Source: Panacagrimonas sp052386745 (GTDB taxonomy: Bacteria; Pseudomonadota; Gammaproteobacteria; Nevskiales; Nevskiaceae). From it: a stretch of 36,258 bases of DNA. The notes below the pieces were generated by a model. That model ran no database searches. It was not told the DNA's origin and saw nothing but the letters and a program-made list of their open reading frames with translations. Numbering within the stretch: position 1 is the first letter of the stretch; every line of letters begins with the position of its first letter. Positions 7,421 to 14,615 of this stretch are shown here, in pieces. The stretch is from positions 1 to 36,258 of the forward strand of contig JBQTJW010000036.1 in NCBI GenBank assembly GCA_052386745.1, in the 5' to 3' direction. The position numbers and the translations under genes were made by a program.

Positions 7421-8914
7421 TTGAGCCTGAACATGCCCGCGCCGGACCAGGCGGTGATCGCGCGCAGCTGGCGCATTCGGCTGGCGCTGGCCGAGATCGT
7501 GGGCGCCGACAGCGTGATCGGTGACGACGAATCGCTGGTCGCCTACGAGAGCGACGGCCTCACCGCCTACCGCCAGCGTCCCATCGCGGTGGTTCTGCCG
7601 CGCACCACGCAGCAGGTATCCGAGCTTCTCCAATACTGCTCCCGGCACCGGGTGAAGGTGGTGGCGCGCGGCGCCGGCACCTCGCTGTCCGGCGGCGCGC
7701 TGCCGCTGGCGGACAGCGTGGTGCTGGGCCTGAGCCGCCTGAACCGCATTCTGGACATTGACCTGGAAAACCGGCTCGTGGTGGCGCAGCCCGGAGTCAC
7801 CAACCTGGCCATCACCGAGGCCGTGCGCGGCGCCGGCTTCTACTACGCGCCCGATCCGTCCAGCCAGATCGCGTGCTCCATCGGCGGCAACGTGGCGGAG
7901 AATTCCGGCGGCGTGCACTGCCTGAAATACGGCCTCACCACCAACAACGTGCTCGGCGTCGAGCTGGTGATGATGGACGGCGAGATCCTGCGCATCGGCG
8001 GCAAGCTCATGGACGCGCCGGGCTACGACCTGCTGGGCATCATCAACGGCTCCGAAGGCATGCTCGGCGTCATCACCGAGGTCACCGTGCGCGTGCTGCC
8101 GCGGCCGCAGCACGCGCGCGCCGCGCTGCTCGGCTTCCCCAGCATCGAATCCGCCGGCAAGACGGTGGCCGACATCATCGCCGCCGGCATCATCCCTGCG
8201 GGCATGGAAATGATGGACCAGCTCGCCACCCGCGCCGCCGAGGACTTCCTGCACGTGGGTTACCCGCTGGAGGCCGAAGCCGTGCTCATCGTCGAGGCCG
8301 ACGGCGTCCCCGCCGAGTGCAACGAGGTGCTGCGCACGGTGTGCGAACTGGCCGCGCAGAACGGCGCCACCAGCGGGCGCCTTTCCGGCAGCGAGGAGGA
8401 TCGCCTGCGCTTCTGGGCCGGCCGCAAGGCCGCGTTCCCGGCGGTGGGCCGCCTCTCGCCGGACTACTACTGCATGGACGGCACCATTCCGCGCGGGCAG
8501 CTGGTGCACGTGCTGGCGCGCATGAAGGAGATGTCCGCGCACTTCGGCCTGCGGGTGGCCAACGTGTTCCACGCCGGCGACGGCAACCTGCACCCGCTGA
8601 TCCTGTACGACGCCAACCAGCCCGGCGAACTCGAACGCGCCGAGGCCTTCGGCGCCGAGATCCTGCGCCTGTGCGTGCAGGTGGGCGGCGTGCTCACCGG
8701 CGAGCACGGCGTGGGCGTGGAGAAGCGCGACCTGATGCCCGAGATGTTCAGCGAGTGCGACCTGGCCCACCAGACCCGCCTCAAGTGCGCGTTCGACCCG
8801 CTGCTCCTGCTCAACCCGGGCAAGGTGTTCCCGCAGCTGCACCGCTGCGCCGAGATGGGCCGCGTGCACGTCCACGGCGGGCAGGTGGCGCACCCGCACC
8901 TGCCGAGGTTCTGA
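7421..8914 (+). CDS. glcD: Glycolate / D-lactate oxidase, FAD-binding subunit GlcD
   Basis: The 497-residue flavoprotein oxidises a 2-hydroxy acid (glycolate to glyoxylate, and in E. coli also D-lactate) together with GlcE and GlcF. The FAD-binding PCMH domain is at about 50-230 (VVARGAGTSLSGGALP, QPGVTNLAI, DPSSQIACSIGGNVAENSGG). The C-terminal FAD-oxidase domain has HAGDGNLHP near 384 and GEHGVGVEKRDL near 427, signatures of the GlcD / D-lactate dehydrogenase family. Length equals E. coli GlcD (499). The start is a TTG at 7421 with GGAG 6 nt upstream; an in-frame ATG lies at 7433. Bases 8915-8916 separate it from glcE. The N-terminal Met-Pro-Ala segment has no signal peptide, so the protein is cytoplasmic and probably membrane-associated through GlcF. 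Confidence 0.93.
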   Translation: MSLNMPAPDQAVIARSWRIRLALAEIVGADSVIGDDESLVAYESDGLTAYRQRPIAVVLPRTTQQVSELLQYCSRHRVKVVARGAGTSLSGGALPLADSVVLGLSRLNRILDIDLENRLVVAQPGVTNLAITEAVRGAGFYYAPDPSSQIACSIGGNVAENSGGVHCLKYGLTTNNVLGVELVMMDGEILRIGGKLMDAPGYDLLGIINGSEGMLGVITEVTVRVLPRPQHARAALLGFPSIESAGKTVADIIAAGIIPAGMEMMDQLATRAAEDFLHVGYPLEAEAVLIVEADGVPAECNEVLRTVCELAAQNGATSGRLSGSEEDRLRFWAGRKAAFPAVGRLSPDYYCMDGTIPRGQLVHVLARMKEMSAHFGLRVANVFHAGDGNLHPLILYDANQPGELERAEAFGAEILRLCVQVGGVLTGEHGVGVEKRDLMPEMFSECDLAHQTRLKCAFDPLLLLNPGKVFPQLHRCAEMGRVHVHGGQVAHPHLPRF

Positions 8915-8916
8915 GC

Positions 8917-10110
8917 GTGCCGGCGCCCATCTATCGCATCCAGTCGGTCGACGAACTGCGCGAACTCTTGACCGAGGCGGCCGAGCACGAGGGCCAGCTG
9001 CGCGTGCTCGGCGGCCGCTCCAAGGCCGCGCTGATCGGCGCCGAGGAGACCCACGTCGGGCTCGACATGTCCGGCCTGTCCGGCATCACCCGCTACGAAC
9101 CCGAGGAACTGGTGCTGACCGCGCGCGCCGGCACCCGCCTGGCCGAAATCAGCGCGGTGCTGGCCGAGCGCGGCCAGCGCCTGGCGTTCGATCCGCCCGA
9201 TTTCGCGGCGCTGCTCGGCTCGCGGCCCGAGCGCACCACGCTCGGCGGCATCGTCGCCAGCGGGCTTGCCGGGTCCAACCGCCTTTCCGCCGGCAACGTG
9301 CGCGACCACGTGCTGGGGTTCGAGGCGGTGTCGGGCCACGGCGAGGTGTTCCGCGCCGGCGGGCGCGTGATGAAGAACGTCACCGGCTACGACCTGCCCA
9401 AGCTCATGACCGGCTCCTGGGGCACGCTCGCGGTGCTCACCGAGATCACCGTGCGCGTGCTGCCGCAGCCGCAGTACGAAACGACCTTGCTGATCGACGG
9501 GCTCGACGATCACGCCGGCATCGCCGCCATGGGCGCGGCCCTGCGCGCGCCGCTGGAAGTGGCCGCCGCCGCGCTGTTCGCCGGGCGCGAATCCATCACC
9601 GCCATCCGCCTGGAAGGCTTGCAGTCCTCGGTCATCGAGCGTGCCGGGCAGTTGCGCGGCCTGCTCCAGGCGGCCGGCGGCCTGCGCGGCCTGGAGGGCG
9701 AGGCCTCGGCCGAATGCTGGCGCGTGGTGCGCGAGGTGCGCACCTTCGAGAACGACGAGCACGTGGTCTGGCGCCTGTCCCTGCCCGCGAGCGAGAGCGC
9801 CGCCGTGGTGGCGGCCATCGCCGCGCAGGTGCGCGTCCAGGTGCTGTACGACTGGGGCGGCAGCCTGGTGTGGCTGCGCATGGGCACGCCCGACGATGCC
9901 GCCGCGGCGGTGGTGCGCCATGCGGTCGCGCGCGTCGGCGGGCACGCCTGGCTCATGCGCGCGCCGGCCGCCGTGCGGCAGAAGATTCCCACCGCGCACC
10001 CGCAGCCGGCCGGCCTGGCCGCGCTGGGCCAGCGCATCCGCAGCCGCTTCGATCCCGGGGGCGTGTTCAACGGCGAACCGCTCTGGCCGGAAAAGATGAA
10101 AACCAACTGA
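8917..10110 (+). CDS. glcE: Glycolate / D-lactate oxidase, FAD-binding subunit GlcE
   Basis: The 397-residue second flavin subunit of the GlcDEF oxidase. It has only the PCMH-type FAD domain (about 1-190): LRVLGGRSKAALIG, ELVLTARAGTRLAEI, ERTTLGGIVASGLAGSNR, VRDHVLGFEAVSGHGEV and KNVTGYDLPKLMTGSWGTLAVLTEITVRVLP are all characteristic. The remainder is the variable cap region ending in SRFDPGGVFNGE. The start is GTG at 8917, two bases after the glcD stop, which fits translational coupling; the reading frame is open far upstream but that part is antisense-like shadow inside glcD. It is somewhat longer than E. coli GlcE (350). glcF starts one base after its stop. Confidence 0.92.
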   Translation: MPAPIYRIQSVDELRELLTEAAEHEGQLRVLGGRSKAALIGAEETHVGLDMSGLSGITRYEPEELVLTARAGTRLAEISAVLAERGQRLAFDPPDFAALLGSRPERTTLGGIVASGLAGSNRLSAGNVRDHVLGFEAVSGHGEVFRAGGRVMKNVTGYDLPKLMTGSWGTLAVLTEITVRVLPQPQYETTLLIDGLDDHAGIAAMGAALRAPLEVAAAALFAGRESITAIRLEGLQSSVIERAGQLRGLLQAAGGLRGLEGEASAECWRVVREVRTFENDEHVVWRLSLPASESAAVVAAIAAQVRVQVLYDWGGSLVWLRMGTPDDAAAAVVRHAVARVGGHAWLMRAPAAVRQKIPTAHPQPAGLAALGQRIRSRFDPGGVFNGEPLWPEKMKTN

Positions 10111-10111
10111 A

Positions 10112-11413
10112 ATGCAGACCCATTTTTCGCCGGAACAGCTGCGCGACCCGCACATCGCCACGTCTGAAAAAGCCATCCGCAGCTGCGTGCACTGCGGCTT
10201 CTGCAACACCACCTGTCCCACCTACGCGCTGCTCGGCGACGAGCTGGACGGCCCACGCGGCCGCATCATGCTGATGAAGGACATGCTCGAACACCAGCGC
10301 GTGCCCTCGGCCAGGACCGTGTCGCACATCGACCGGTGCCTGTCCTGCCTGTCGTGCATGACCACCTGTCCGTCGGGCGTCAACTACATGCACCTGGTCG
10401 ATCACGCCCGCGCCTACATCGAGCAGAAGTACGCGCGGCCGCCCATCGACCGCCTGCTGCGTGCGGTGCTGGCCTGGGTGCTGCCGTTTCCGCAGCGCTT
10501 CCGCCACGCGCTGGCGCTGGGCCGGTTCCTTGCGCCGCTGGCGCGCTGGCTGCCCCGGCGCGGGGTGCTGAATTCGGCGCGCGCGATGCTGGAACTGTCC
10601 GCCGCGCGTTCCCAGGCTGGCGCCGCGCCGGGCCCAACGGAGGCGGCGCCGAACCCGCCGCGGGGTCGGGTCGCTTTCCTGGAAGGCTGCGCCGAGCCGG
10701 TGCTGGAGCCGGCCATCCAGCAGGCCGCGCGACGCCTGCTCGCGCGCATGGGCTACGCGGTGGTGGCGGCGCCGGGGCAGGGCTGCTGCGGCGCGCTGGC
10801 GCACCACATGGGCCGCGCGGCGCAGGCGCTGGACTTCGCCCGCGCCAATGTCGACGCCTGGAGCCGGGTCGTCGACGACGGCGGGCTGGACGCCATCCTC
10901 ATCACCGCCTCGGGCTGCGGCACCAGCGTCAAGCAGTATGGCTTCTTGCTGCGCGACGACCCGGCCTACGCCGAACGTGCCCGGCGCATCTCGGGCATCA
11001 GCTTCGACATCACCGAGTGGCTGGCGCGTGCCGGTCTGCCCACGCCGGCGCTGGATCGCACGGTGCGCGTCGCCTACCACGCCGCGTGTTCCTTGCAGCA
11101 CGGCCAGGGCGTGCGCAACACGCCCAAGCGCCTGCTGGCCGAGGCCGGGTTCGAGGTGCGCGACATCGCGGAAAGCCATTTGTGCTGCGGTTCCGCCGGC
11201 GTCTACAACATCCTCCAGCCCGACATCGCCGACCAGCTGCGCGAGCGCAAGCTCGGCGCCATCCGCGCCACGGCGCCCGAGGTCATCGCCACCGGCAACA
11301 TCGGCTGCCTCACCCAGCTTTCACGCGGCGCACCCGCGCCGGTGGTGCACACGGTGGAACTGCTGGACTGGGCCACCGGCGGCCCCGAGCCCGCGGCGCT
11401 TCGGGTGGCCTGA
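10112..11413 (+). CDS. glcF: Glycolate / D-lactate oxidase, iron-sulfur subunit GlcF
   Basis: The 433-residue electron-transfer subunit passes electrons from the flavin subunits towards the quinone pool. Two ferredoxin-like 4Fe-4S motifs are visible: Cys25, 28, 31 and 35 (CVHCGFCNTTCP) and Cys76, 79, 82 and 86 (CLSCLSCMTTCP). Two CCG domains follow, with GQGCCGAL near 226 and SHLCCGSAGVYN near 356, and a conserved GNIGCLTQL near the end. The order glcD-glcE-glcF with 1-2 nt gaps is that of E. coli. GlcDEF complexes use glycolate, but the family also oxidises D-lactate; the gloA gene in front favours a D-lactate contribution. The gene ends 65 nt from the convergent styC-like gene. Confidence 0.93.
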   Translation: MQTHFSPEQLRDPHIATSEKAIRSCVHCGFCNTTCPTYALLGDELDGPRGRIMLMKDMLEHQRVPSARTVSHIDRCLSCLSCMTTCPSGVNYMHLVDHARAYIEQKYARPPIDRLLRAVLAWVLPFPQRFRHALALGRFLAPLARWLPRRGVLNSARAMLELSAARSQAGAAPGPTEAAPNPPRGRVAFLEGCAEPVLEPAIQQAARRLLARMGYAVVAAPGQGCCGALAHHMGRAAQALDFARANVDAWSRVVDDGGLDAILITASGCGTSVKQYGFLLRDDPAYAERARRISGISFDITEWLARAGLPTPALDRTVRVAYHAACSLQHGQGVRNTPKRLLAEAGFEVRDIAESHLCCGSAGVYNILQPDIADQLRERKLGAIRATAPEVIATGNIGCLTQLSRGAPAPVVHTVELLDWATGGPEPAALRVA

Positions 11414-11478
11414 TCGCCGTTCCGGGCGGATGGCATCGCCCGCCGCGACGGGCAACCCCACCCCGCCCGGTGCCGTTC
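11414..11478. other. Convergent intergenic gap, weak hairpin
   Basis: CGGGCG at 11423-11428 pairs with CGCCCG at 11437-11442 around an 8-nt loop, between the ends of glcF and the styC-like gene. It has no T-run on either strand, so it is only a weak terminator candidate. Confidence 0.2.
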
Positions 11479-12018
11479 TTACACGCGGATGCCCGAGGCG
11501 CTGCTGCGCGCGGGCGCATCCAGGTCAGCACCGGCCTCCGGTGCGGTCGCGGCGCTGAAGGCCTTGCGCCCGATGATGAACAGAGCAACCAGCGCCAGCA
11601 CCCCGAACAGGTAGGCCGGGCCCAGCGCCAGCGTGCTGAACACGTTGGCCTCGCCGAAGTGGTTGGCGCCAAAGCTCAGGCCGCGGTTGGCCGTGAAGTT
11701 GCTGAACAGGTAGAAGCCGACGTTGGCCCAGCCGTCGAGCACGATGATCCAGCCCAGGCGCGTGGCAGTTTTGTGCGTGAAGTCCAGCATGGGCAGGACG
11801 AAGGCCACCGCGATCACCATCATGCCGTTCAGCGCCGGACCCACGTGCGCGCGCGCCCAGCCCTCGGGCGTGCCCGGCACCTGGAAGTGCAGGATGGTGC
11901 CGGGGATCACTTCGAAGCCGCCGACCAGGTTCATCCACAAGCCCACGCCGAACAGCAGCGTGCAGAAGATCATCAGGATGCCGTGGCCGGCCATGCGTCG
12001 CTGTTCGAGTCTTGTCAT
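11479..12018 (-). CDS. Styrene-oxide-isomerase-like membrane protein (StyC family)
   Basis: Styrene oxide isomerase is a small membrane hemoprotein that rearranges styrene oxide to phenylacetaldehyde. The 179-residue product has four hydrophobic helices (about 12-34, 64-80, 88-106 and 130-150) and long stretches I recognise from StyC: MAGHGILMIFCTLLFGVGLWM, WARAHVGPALNG, DGWANVGFY and ALGPAYLFGVLA. His58, which I recall as the heme ligand in published SOI structural work, is present at that number, as are Asn64, Asn99 and Tyr103. The start has GGAGGAG 8-10 nt upstream. It is the last gene after paaJ (78-nt gap, same strand) in the paa operon. No styA, styB or styD homologue is in the window, so the true substrate is open: it may be styrene oxide, or another epoxide that yields an aryl acetaldehyde. 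Confidence 0.85.
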   Translation of the reverse strand: MTRLEQRRMAGHGILMIFCTLLFGVGLWMNLVGGFEVIPGTILHFQVPGTPEGWARAHVGPALNGMMVIAVAFVLPMLDFTHKTATRLGWIIVLDGWANVGFYLFSNFTANRGLSFGANHFGEANVFSTLALGPAYLFGVLALVALFIIGRKAFSAATAPEAGADLDAPARSSASGIRV

Positions 12019-12096
12019 GGGGAATCTCCTCCTCGTCGTGGATTGCGTGTGAACCCTTGGCGCCCCGCTCCCGTGCGTTACCTCAGAGGCGTTCGA

Positions 12097-13302
12097 TCAG
12101 ATGCGCTCGATCACCACCGCGATGCCCTGGCCCACTCCGATGCACATGGTGCACAGGCCGTAGCGGCCCTTGATGCGCTCCAGCTGGTTGAGCGCGGTCA
12201 CCACCAGCCGCGCGCCCGAGGCGCCCAGCGGGTGGCCGATGGCGATGGCGCCGCCGTTCGGGTTGACGTGCCCGGCGTCGTCCGGCAGACCCAGGTCGCG
12301 CGTCACCGCCAGGCCCTGCGCGGCGAAGGCCTCGTTGAGCTCGATCACGTCCATCTGCGCGAGCGAAAGGCCCGCCAGCGCCAGCACCTTGCGCGTGGCC
12401 GGCGCCGGCCCGAAGCCCATGATGCGTGGCTCCAGCCCGACCGTGGCCATGGCGACGATGCGCCCGCGCGGGGTCAGGCCGAAGCGCGTGGCCGCGGACT
12501 CGGAAGCCAGCAGCACGGCAGCGCTGCCGTCGTTCACGCCGGAGGCGTTGCCGGCGGTGACGGTGCCGTCCTCCTTCACGATGCCCTTGAGCTTGGACAG
12601 CATGTCCAGCGTGGTGTCGGGGCGCGGATGCTCGTCGGTGCGGAAGAGCTTCGGCTCGCCCTTCTTCTGCGGCAGCGACACGGGCGTGATCTCGCGCTCG
12701 AAGAAGCCCTCGGCACTGGCGCGCGCCCAGCGCTGCTGGCTGCGCAGTGCGAACAGGTCCTGGTCGGCGCGGCCGATGCCGAACTGCACGGCCACGTTCT
12801 CGGCGGTCTCGGGCATGGAGTCGATGCCGAAGCGCTTCTTCATCAGCGGGTTGACGAAGCGCCAGCCGATGGTGGTGTCCTCGATCTTCGCGCTGCGCGA
12901 GAACGCCGAATCGGCCTTGCCCATCACGAAGGGCGCGCGCGTCATGCTCTCCACGCCGCCGGCGATCATCAGCTCGGCCTCGCCGGACCGGATCGCGCGC
13001 GCCGCGGTGCCCACCGCGTCCAGGCTCGACCCGCACAGGCGGTTGATGGTGGAGCCGGGCACCTCCTGCGGCAGGCCGGCGAGCAGCGAGGCCATGTGCG
13101 CGACGTTGCGGCAGTCTTCGCCGGCCTGGTTGGCGCAGCCGTAGATCACGTCGTCCACCGCGGCCCAGTCCACGCCGGGGTGCGCCTTCATCAGCGCGAT
13201 CAGCGGCAATGCCGCGAGGTCGTCGGTGCGGATGCCGGCGAGCGAGCCGCCGTAGCGGGCAAACGGCGTGCGGATGGCGTCACAGATCAGGGCGTGTTTC
13301 AT
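12097..13302 (-). CDS. paaJ: 3-oxoadipyl-CoA / 3-oxo-5,6-dehydrosuberyl-CoA thiolase PaaJ
   Basis: The 401-residue thiolase cleaves the two beta-keto intermediates of the phenylacetyl-CoA route with CoA, releasing acetyl-CoA and 2,3-dehydroadipyl-CoA or succinyl-CoA. The nucleophilic Cys90 is in NRLCGSSLDA, the second conserved region is NEAFAAQ, the His is in GHPLGASGAR and the C-terminal Cys is in CTMCIGVGQG. The long insert GGVESMTRAPFVM and the overall length fit PaaJ/PcaF rather than a biosynthetic thiolase. It sits in the paa operon downstream of paaI with a 68-nt gap that carries a short repeat. PcaF of the beta-ketoadipate pathway is almost the same enzyme, and only the context assigns it to phenylacetate. 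Confidence 0.93.
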   Translation of the reverse strand: MKHALICDAIRTPFARYGGSLAGIRTDDLAALPLIALMKAHPGVDWAAVDDVIYGCANQAGEDCRNVAHMASLLAGLPQEVPGSTINRLCGSSLDAVGTAARAIRSGEAELMIAGGVESMTRAPFVMGKADSAFSRSAKIEDTTIGWRFVNPLMKKRFGIDSMPETAENVAVQFGIGRADQDLFALRSQQRWARASAEGFFEREITPVSLPQKKGEPKLFRTDEHPRPDTTLDMLSKLKGIVKEDGTVTAGNASGVNDGSAAVLLASESAATRFGLTPRGRIVAMATVGLEPRIMGFGPAPATRKVLALAGLSLAQMDVIELNEAFAAQGLAVTRDLGLPDDAGHVNPNGGAIAIGHPLGASGARLVVTALNQLERIKGRYGLCTMCIGVGQGIAVVIERI

Positions 13303-13310
13303 GGAATTTC

Positions 13311-13324
13311 GGGATGGGGATTGG
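13311..13324. repeat. 14-bp intercistronic repeat, copy 1 (before paaJ)
   Basis: GGGATGGGGATTGG occurs at 13311-13324, about 9 nt upstream of the paaJ start codon on the transcribed side. The identical 14-mer is at 16663-16676, in front of paaZ. It resembles the GGGATTGGG-type intergenic repeats common in Xanthomonadales. Confidence 0.5.
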
Positions 13325-13370
13325 ATTCTGGAGATGGGTTTGGTCGCCGCGGCCGTTCAGGCCGGCGCGC

Positions 13371-13817
13371 TCATTCGGCGGCCGGGCCCTTCTTGCCGCT
13401 GCGCGAGGAACGGCCGCGGAACAGCGCCACGATCTGCCCGGTGGCGTCGAGCACGGTCACGTCGTAGATGCCGGTGCGGCCGGCCAGGAAGCGCTCCTCG
13501 GCCGTGGCCGTGAGCACGTCGCCGAGCTGCGCCGGGCGCAGGTACTCGATGGTGCAGGCGGCGCCGACGCTGGCCTCGTTGCGGCTGTTGCAGGCGTAGC
13601 CGAAGCAGCTGTCCGCCAGGGTGAAGATGATGCCGCCGTGGCAGCTGCCGTGGACGTTGAGCATGTCCGGCCGCACCGTCATGCTCAGGCGCGACATGCC
13701 GGGCCCGACCTCCTCGATCTGCATGCCCAGCCCGCTGGTGACGCGGTCACGCTCGAAGCGCTCGCGCGTGACGCGCCAGGCGAGGTCCTTGGCGGAGACT
13801 TCCTCTGGCGTGCTCAT
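13371..13817 (-). CDS. paaI: Phenylacetate-pathway hydroxyphenylacetyl-CoA thioesterase PaaI
   Basis: This 148-residue hotdog-fold thioesterase hydrolyses dead-end CoA esters (hydroxylated phenylacetyl-CoA and related) and so frees CoA during phenylacetate catabolism. The active-site helix reads SCHGGIIFTLADSCFGYACNS, with His60, Gly61-62 and Asp69 in the family positions, and ALFRGRSSR ends the domain. The length is close to E. coli PaaI (140). The ATG at 13817 overlaps the paaG stop in an ATGA, indicating translational coupling. An in-frame ORF extends upstream into paaG but that is shadow. A short Ser-Gly-Lys-rich tail ends the protein. Confidence 0.92.
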   Translation of the reverse strand: MSTPEEVSAKDLAWRVTRERFERDRVTSGLGMQIEEVGPGMSRLSMTVRPDMLNVHGSCHGGIIFTLADSCFGYACNSRNEASVGAACTIEYLRPAQLGDVLTATAEERFLAGRTGIYDVTVLDATGQIVALFRGRSSRSGKKGPAAE

Positions 13818-14605
13818 CGTCCGCTGAACTGTGCCGGCCGCTTTTCCAGGAACGCGGCGACGCCTTCCTTGTAGTCCTGGCTGAAGCCCAGTTCGCGCAT
13901 GGCCGCGGCCTCGCGCTTGAGGGCCTCGTCCAGCGGCAGCGAGCCGCTGCCAAGGATCAGCGCCTTGGTGCGCGCCAGGCCCAGTGTGGGCGCGGTGGAC
14001 AGGTGCTGCACCAGCGCCTCGACTTCGTCCTTGAACTTCGCGTCCTCGATGCTCTTCCAGATCAGACCCCACTCTTGCGCCTGGTCGGCGCTGAGCTTGT
14101 CGCCGAGCAGCGCCAGCCCCATCGCCCGTGCGGTGCCGAGCAGGCGCGGCAAAATCCAGGTGCCGCCGGTGTCCGGAATCAGGCCCAGCTTGCAGAACGG
14201 CTGGATGAAGTTGGCGCTTCGGGTGGCCAGCACGATGTCGCCGGCCAGCGCCACGTTAGCGCCGGCGCCCGCGGCCACGCCGTTGACGGCCGTGACCACC
14301 GGCAGCGGCAGGGTGCGCAGGCTCAGCACCAGCGGCGCCCACCACTGCTCCACCATGTCGCCCAGGTCCACCGGCTTGCCGCCCGGCGCCACGGCGCGAT
14401 CGCCCAGGTCCTGCCCGGCGCAGAAGCCGCGGCCGGCGCCGGTGAGCAGCAGCACGCGCGCGCCCGGGTCTGCCTTGACCCTGCCGATGGCGTCGCGCAG
14501 CTCGGTGTGCATTGCCACCGTGAAGCTGTTGATCTTGTCGGGGCGGTTGAGCGTGATGCGCGCAATGCCGTTGTCGCTCTGGAACAGGATGTTCTCGTAG
14601 GCCAT
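13814..14605 (-). CDS. paaG: 1,2-epoxyphenylacetyl-CoA isomerase PaaG
   Basis: The 263-residue crotonase-superfamily enzyme isomerises ring-1,2-epoxyphenylacetyl-CoA to oxepin-CoA, the seven-membered O-heterocycle opened by PaaZ. Features visible are the oxyanion-hole region GRGFCAGQDLGDR (58-70), a second oxyanion strand NGVAAGAGANVALAGDI, and Asp145 in LIPDTGGTW, the position of the catalytic Asp of E. coli PaaG. The start is ATG 14605, preceded by GAGGAG; an upstream in-frame ATG at 14635 would overlap paaZ and is not used. It lies 10 nt after the paaZ stop. Long versions of this family also include enoyl-CoA hydratase PaaF-like paralogues, but the operon position favours PaaG. Confidence 0.92.
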   Translation of the reverse strand: MAYENILFQSDNGIARITLNRPDKINSFTVAMHTELRDAIGRVKADPGARVLLLTGAGRGFCAGQDLGDRAVAPGGKPVDLGDMVEQWWAPLVLSLRTLPLPVVTAVNGVAAGAGANVALAGDIVLATRSANFIQPFCKLGLIPDTGGTWILPRLLGTARAMGLALLGDKLSADQAQEWGLIWKSIEDAKFKDEVEALVQHLSTAPTLGLARTKALILGSGSLPLDEALKREAAAMRELGFSQDYKEGVAAFLEKRPAQFSGR

Positions 14606-14615
14606 GGCCGGCTCC

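Noticed and set aside
7873..8916. Upstream extension of the glcE frame
   Set aside because: This part lies inside glcD, and the glcE homology starts only after the GTG at 8917.
11479..12018. Reading the styC-like gene as a generic membrane protein or cytochrome subunit
   Set aside because: Several long StyC-specific segments and the conserved His58/Asn64/Tyr103 positions fit SOI much better.
10336..13467. Long plus-strand frame running through glcF into the paa operon
   Set aside because: It crosses the glcF stop, the intergenic gap and the opposite-strand styC-like and paaJ genes; its composition is that of frame shadow.
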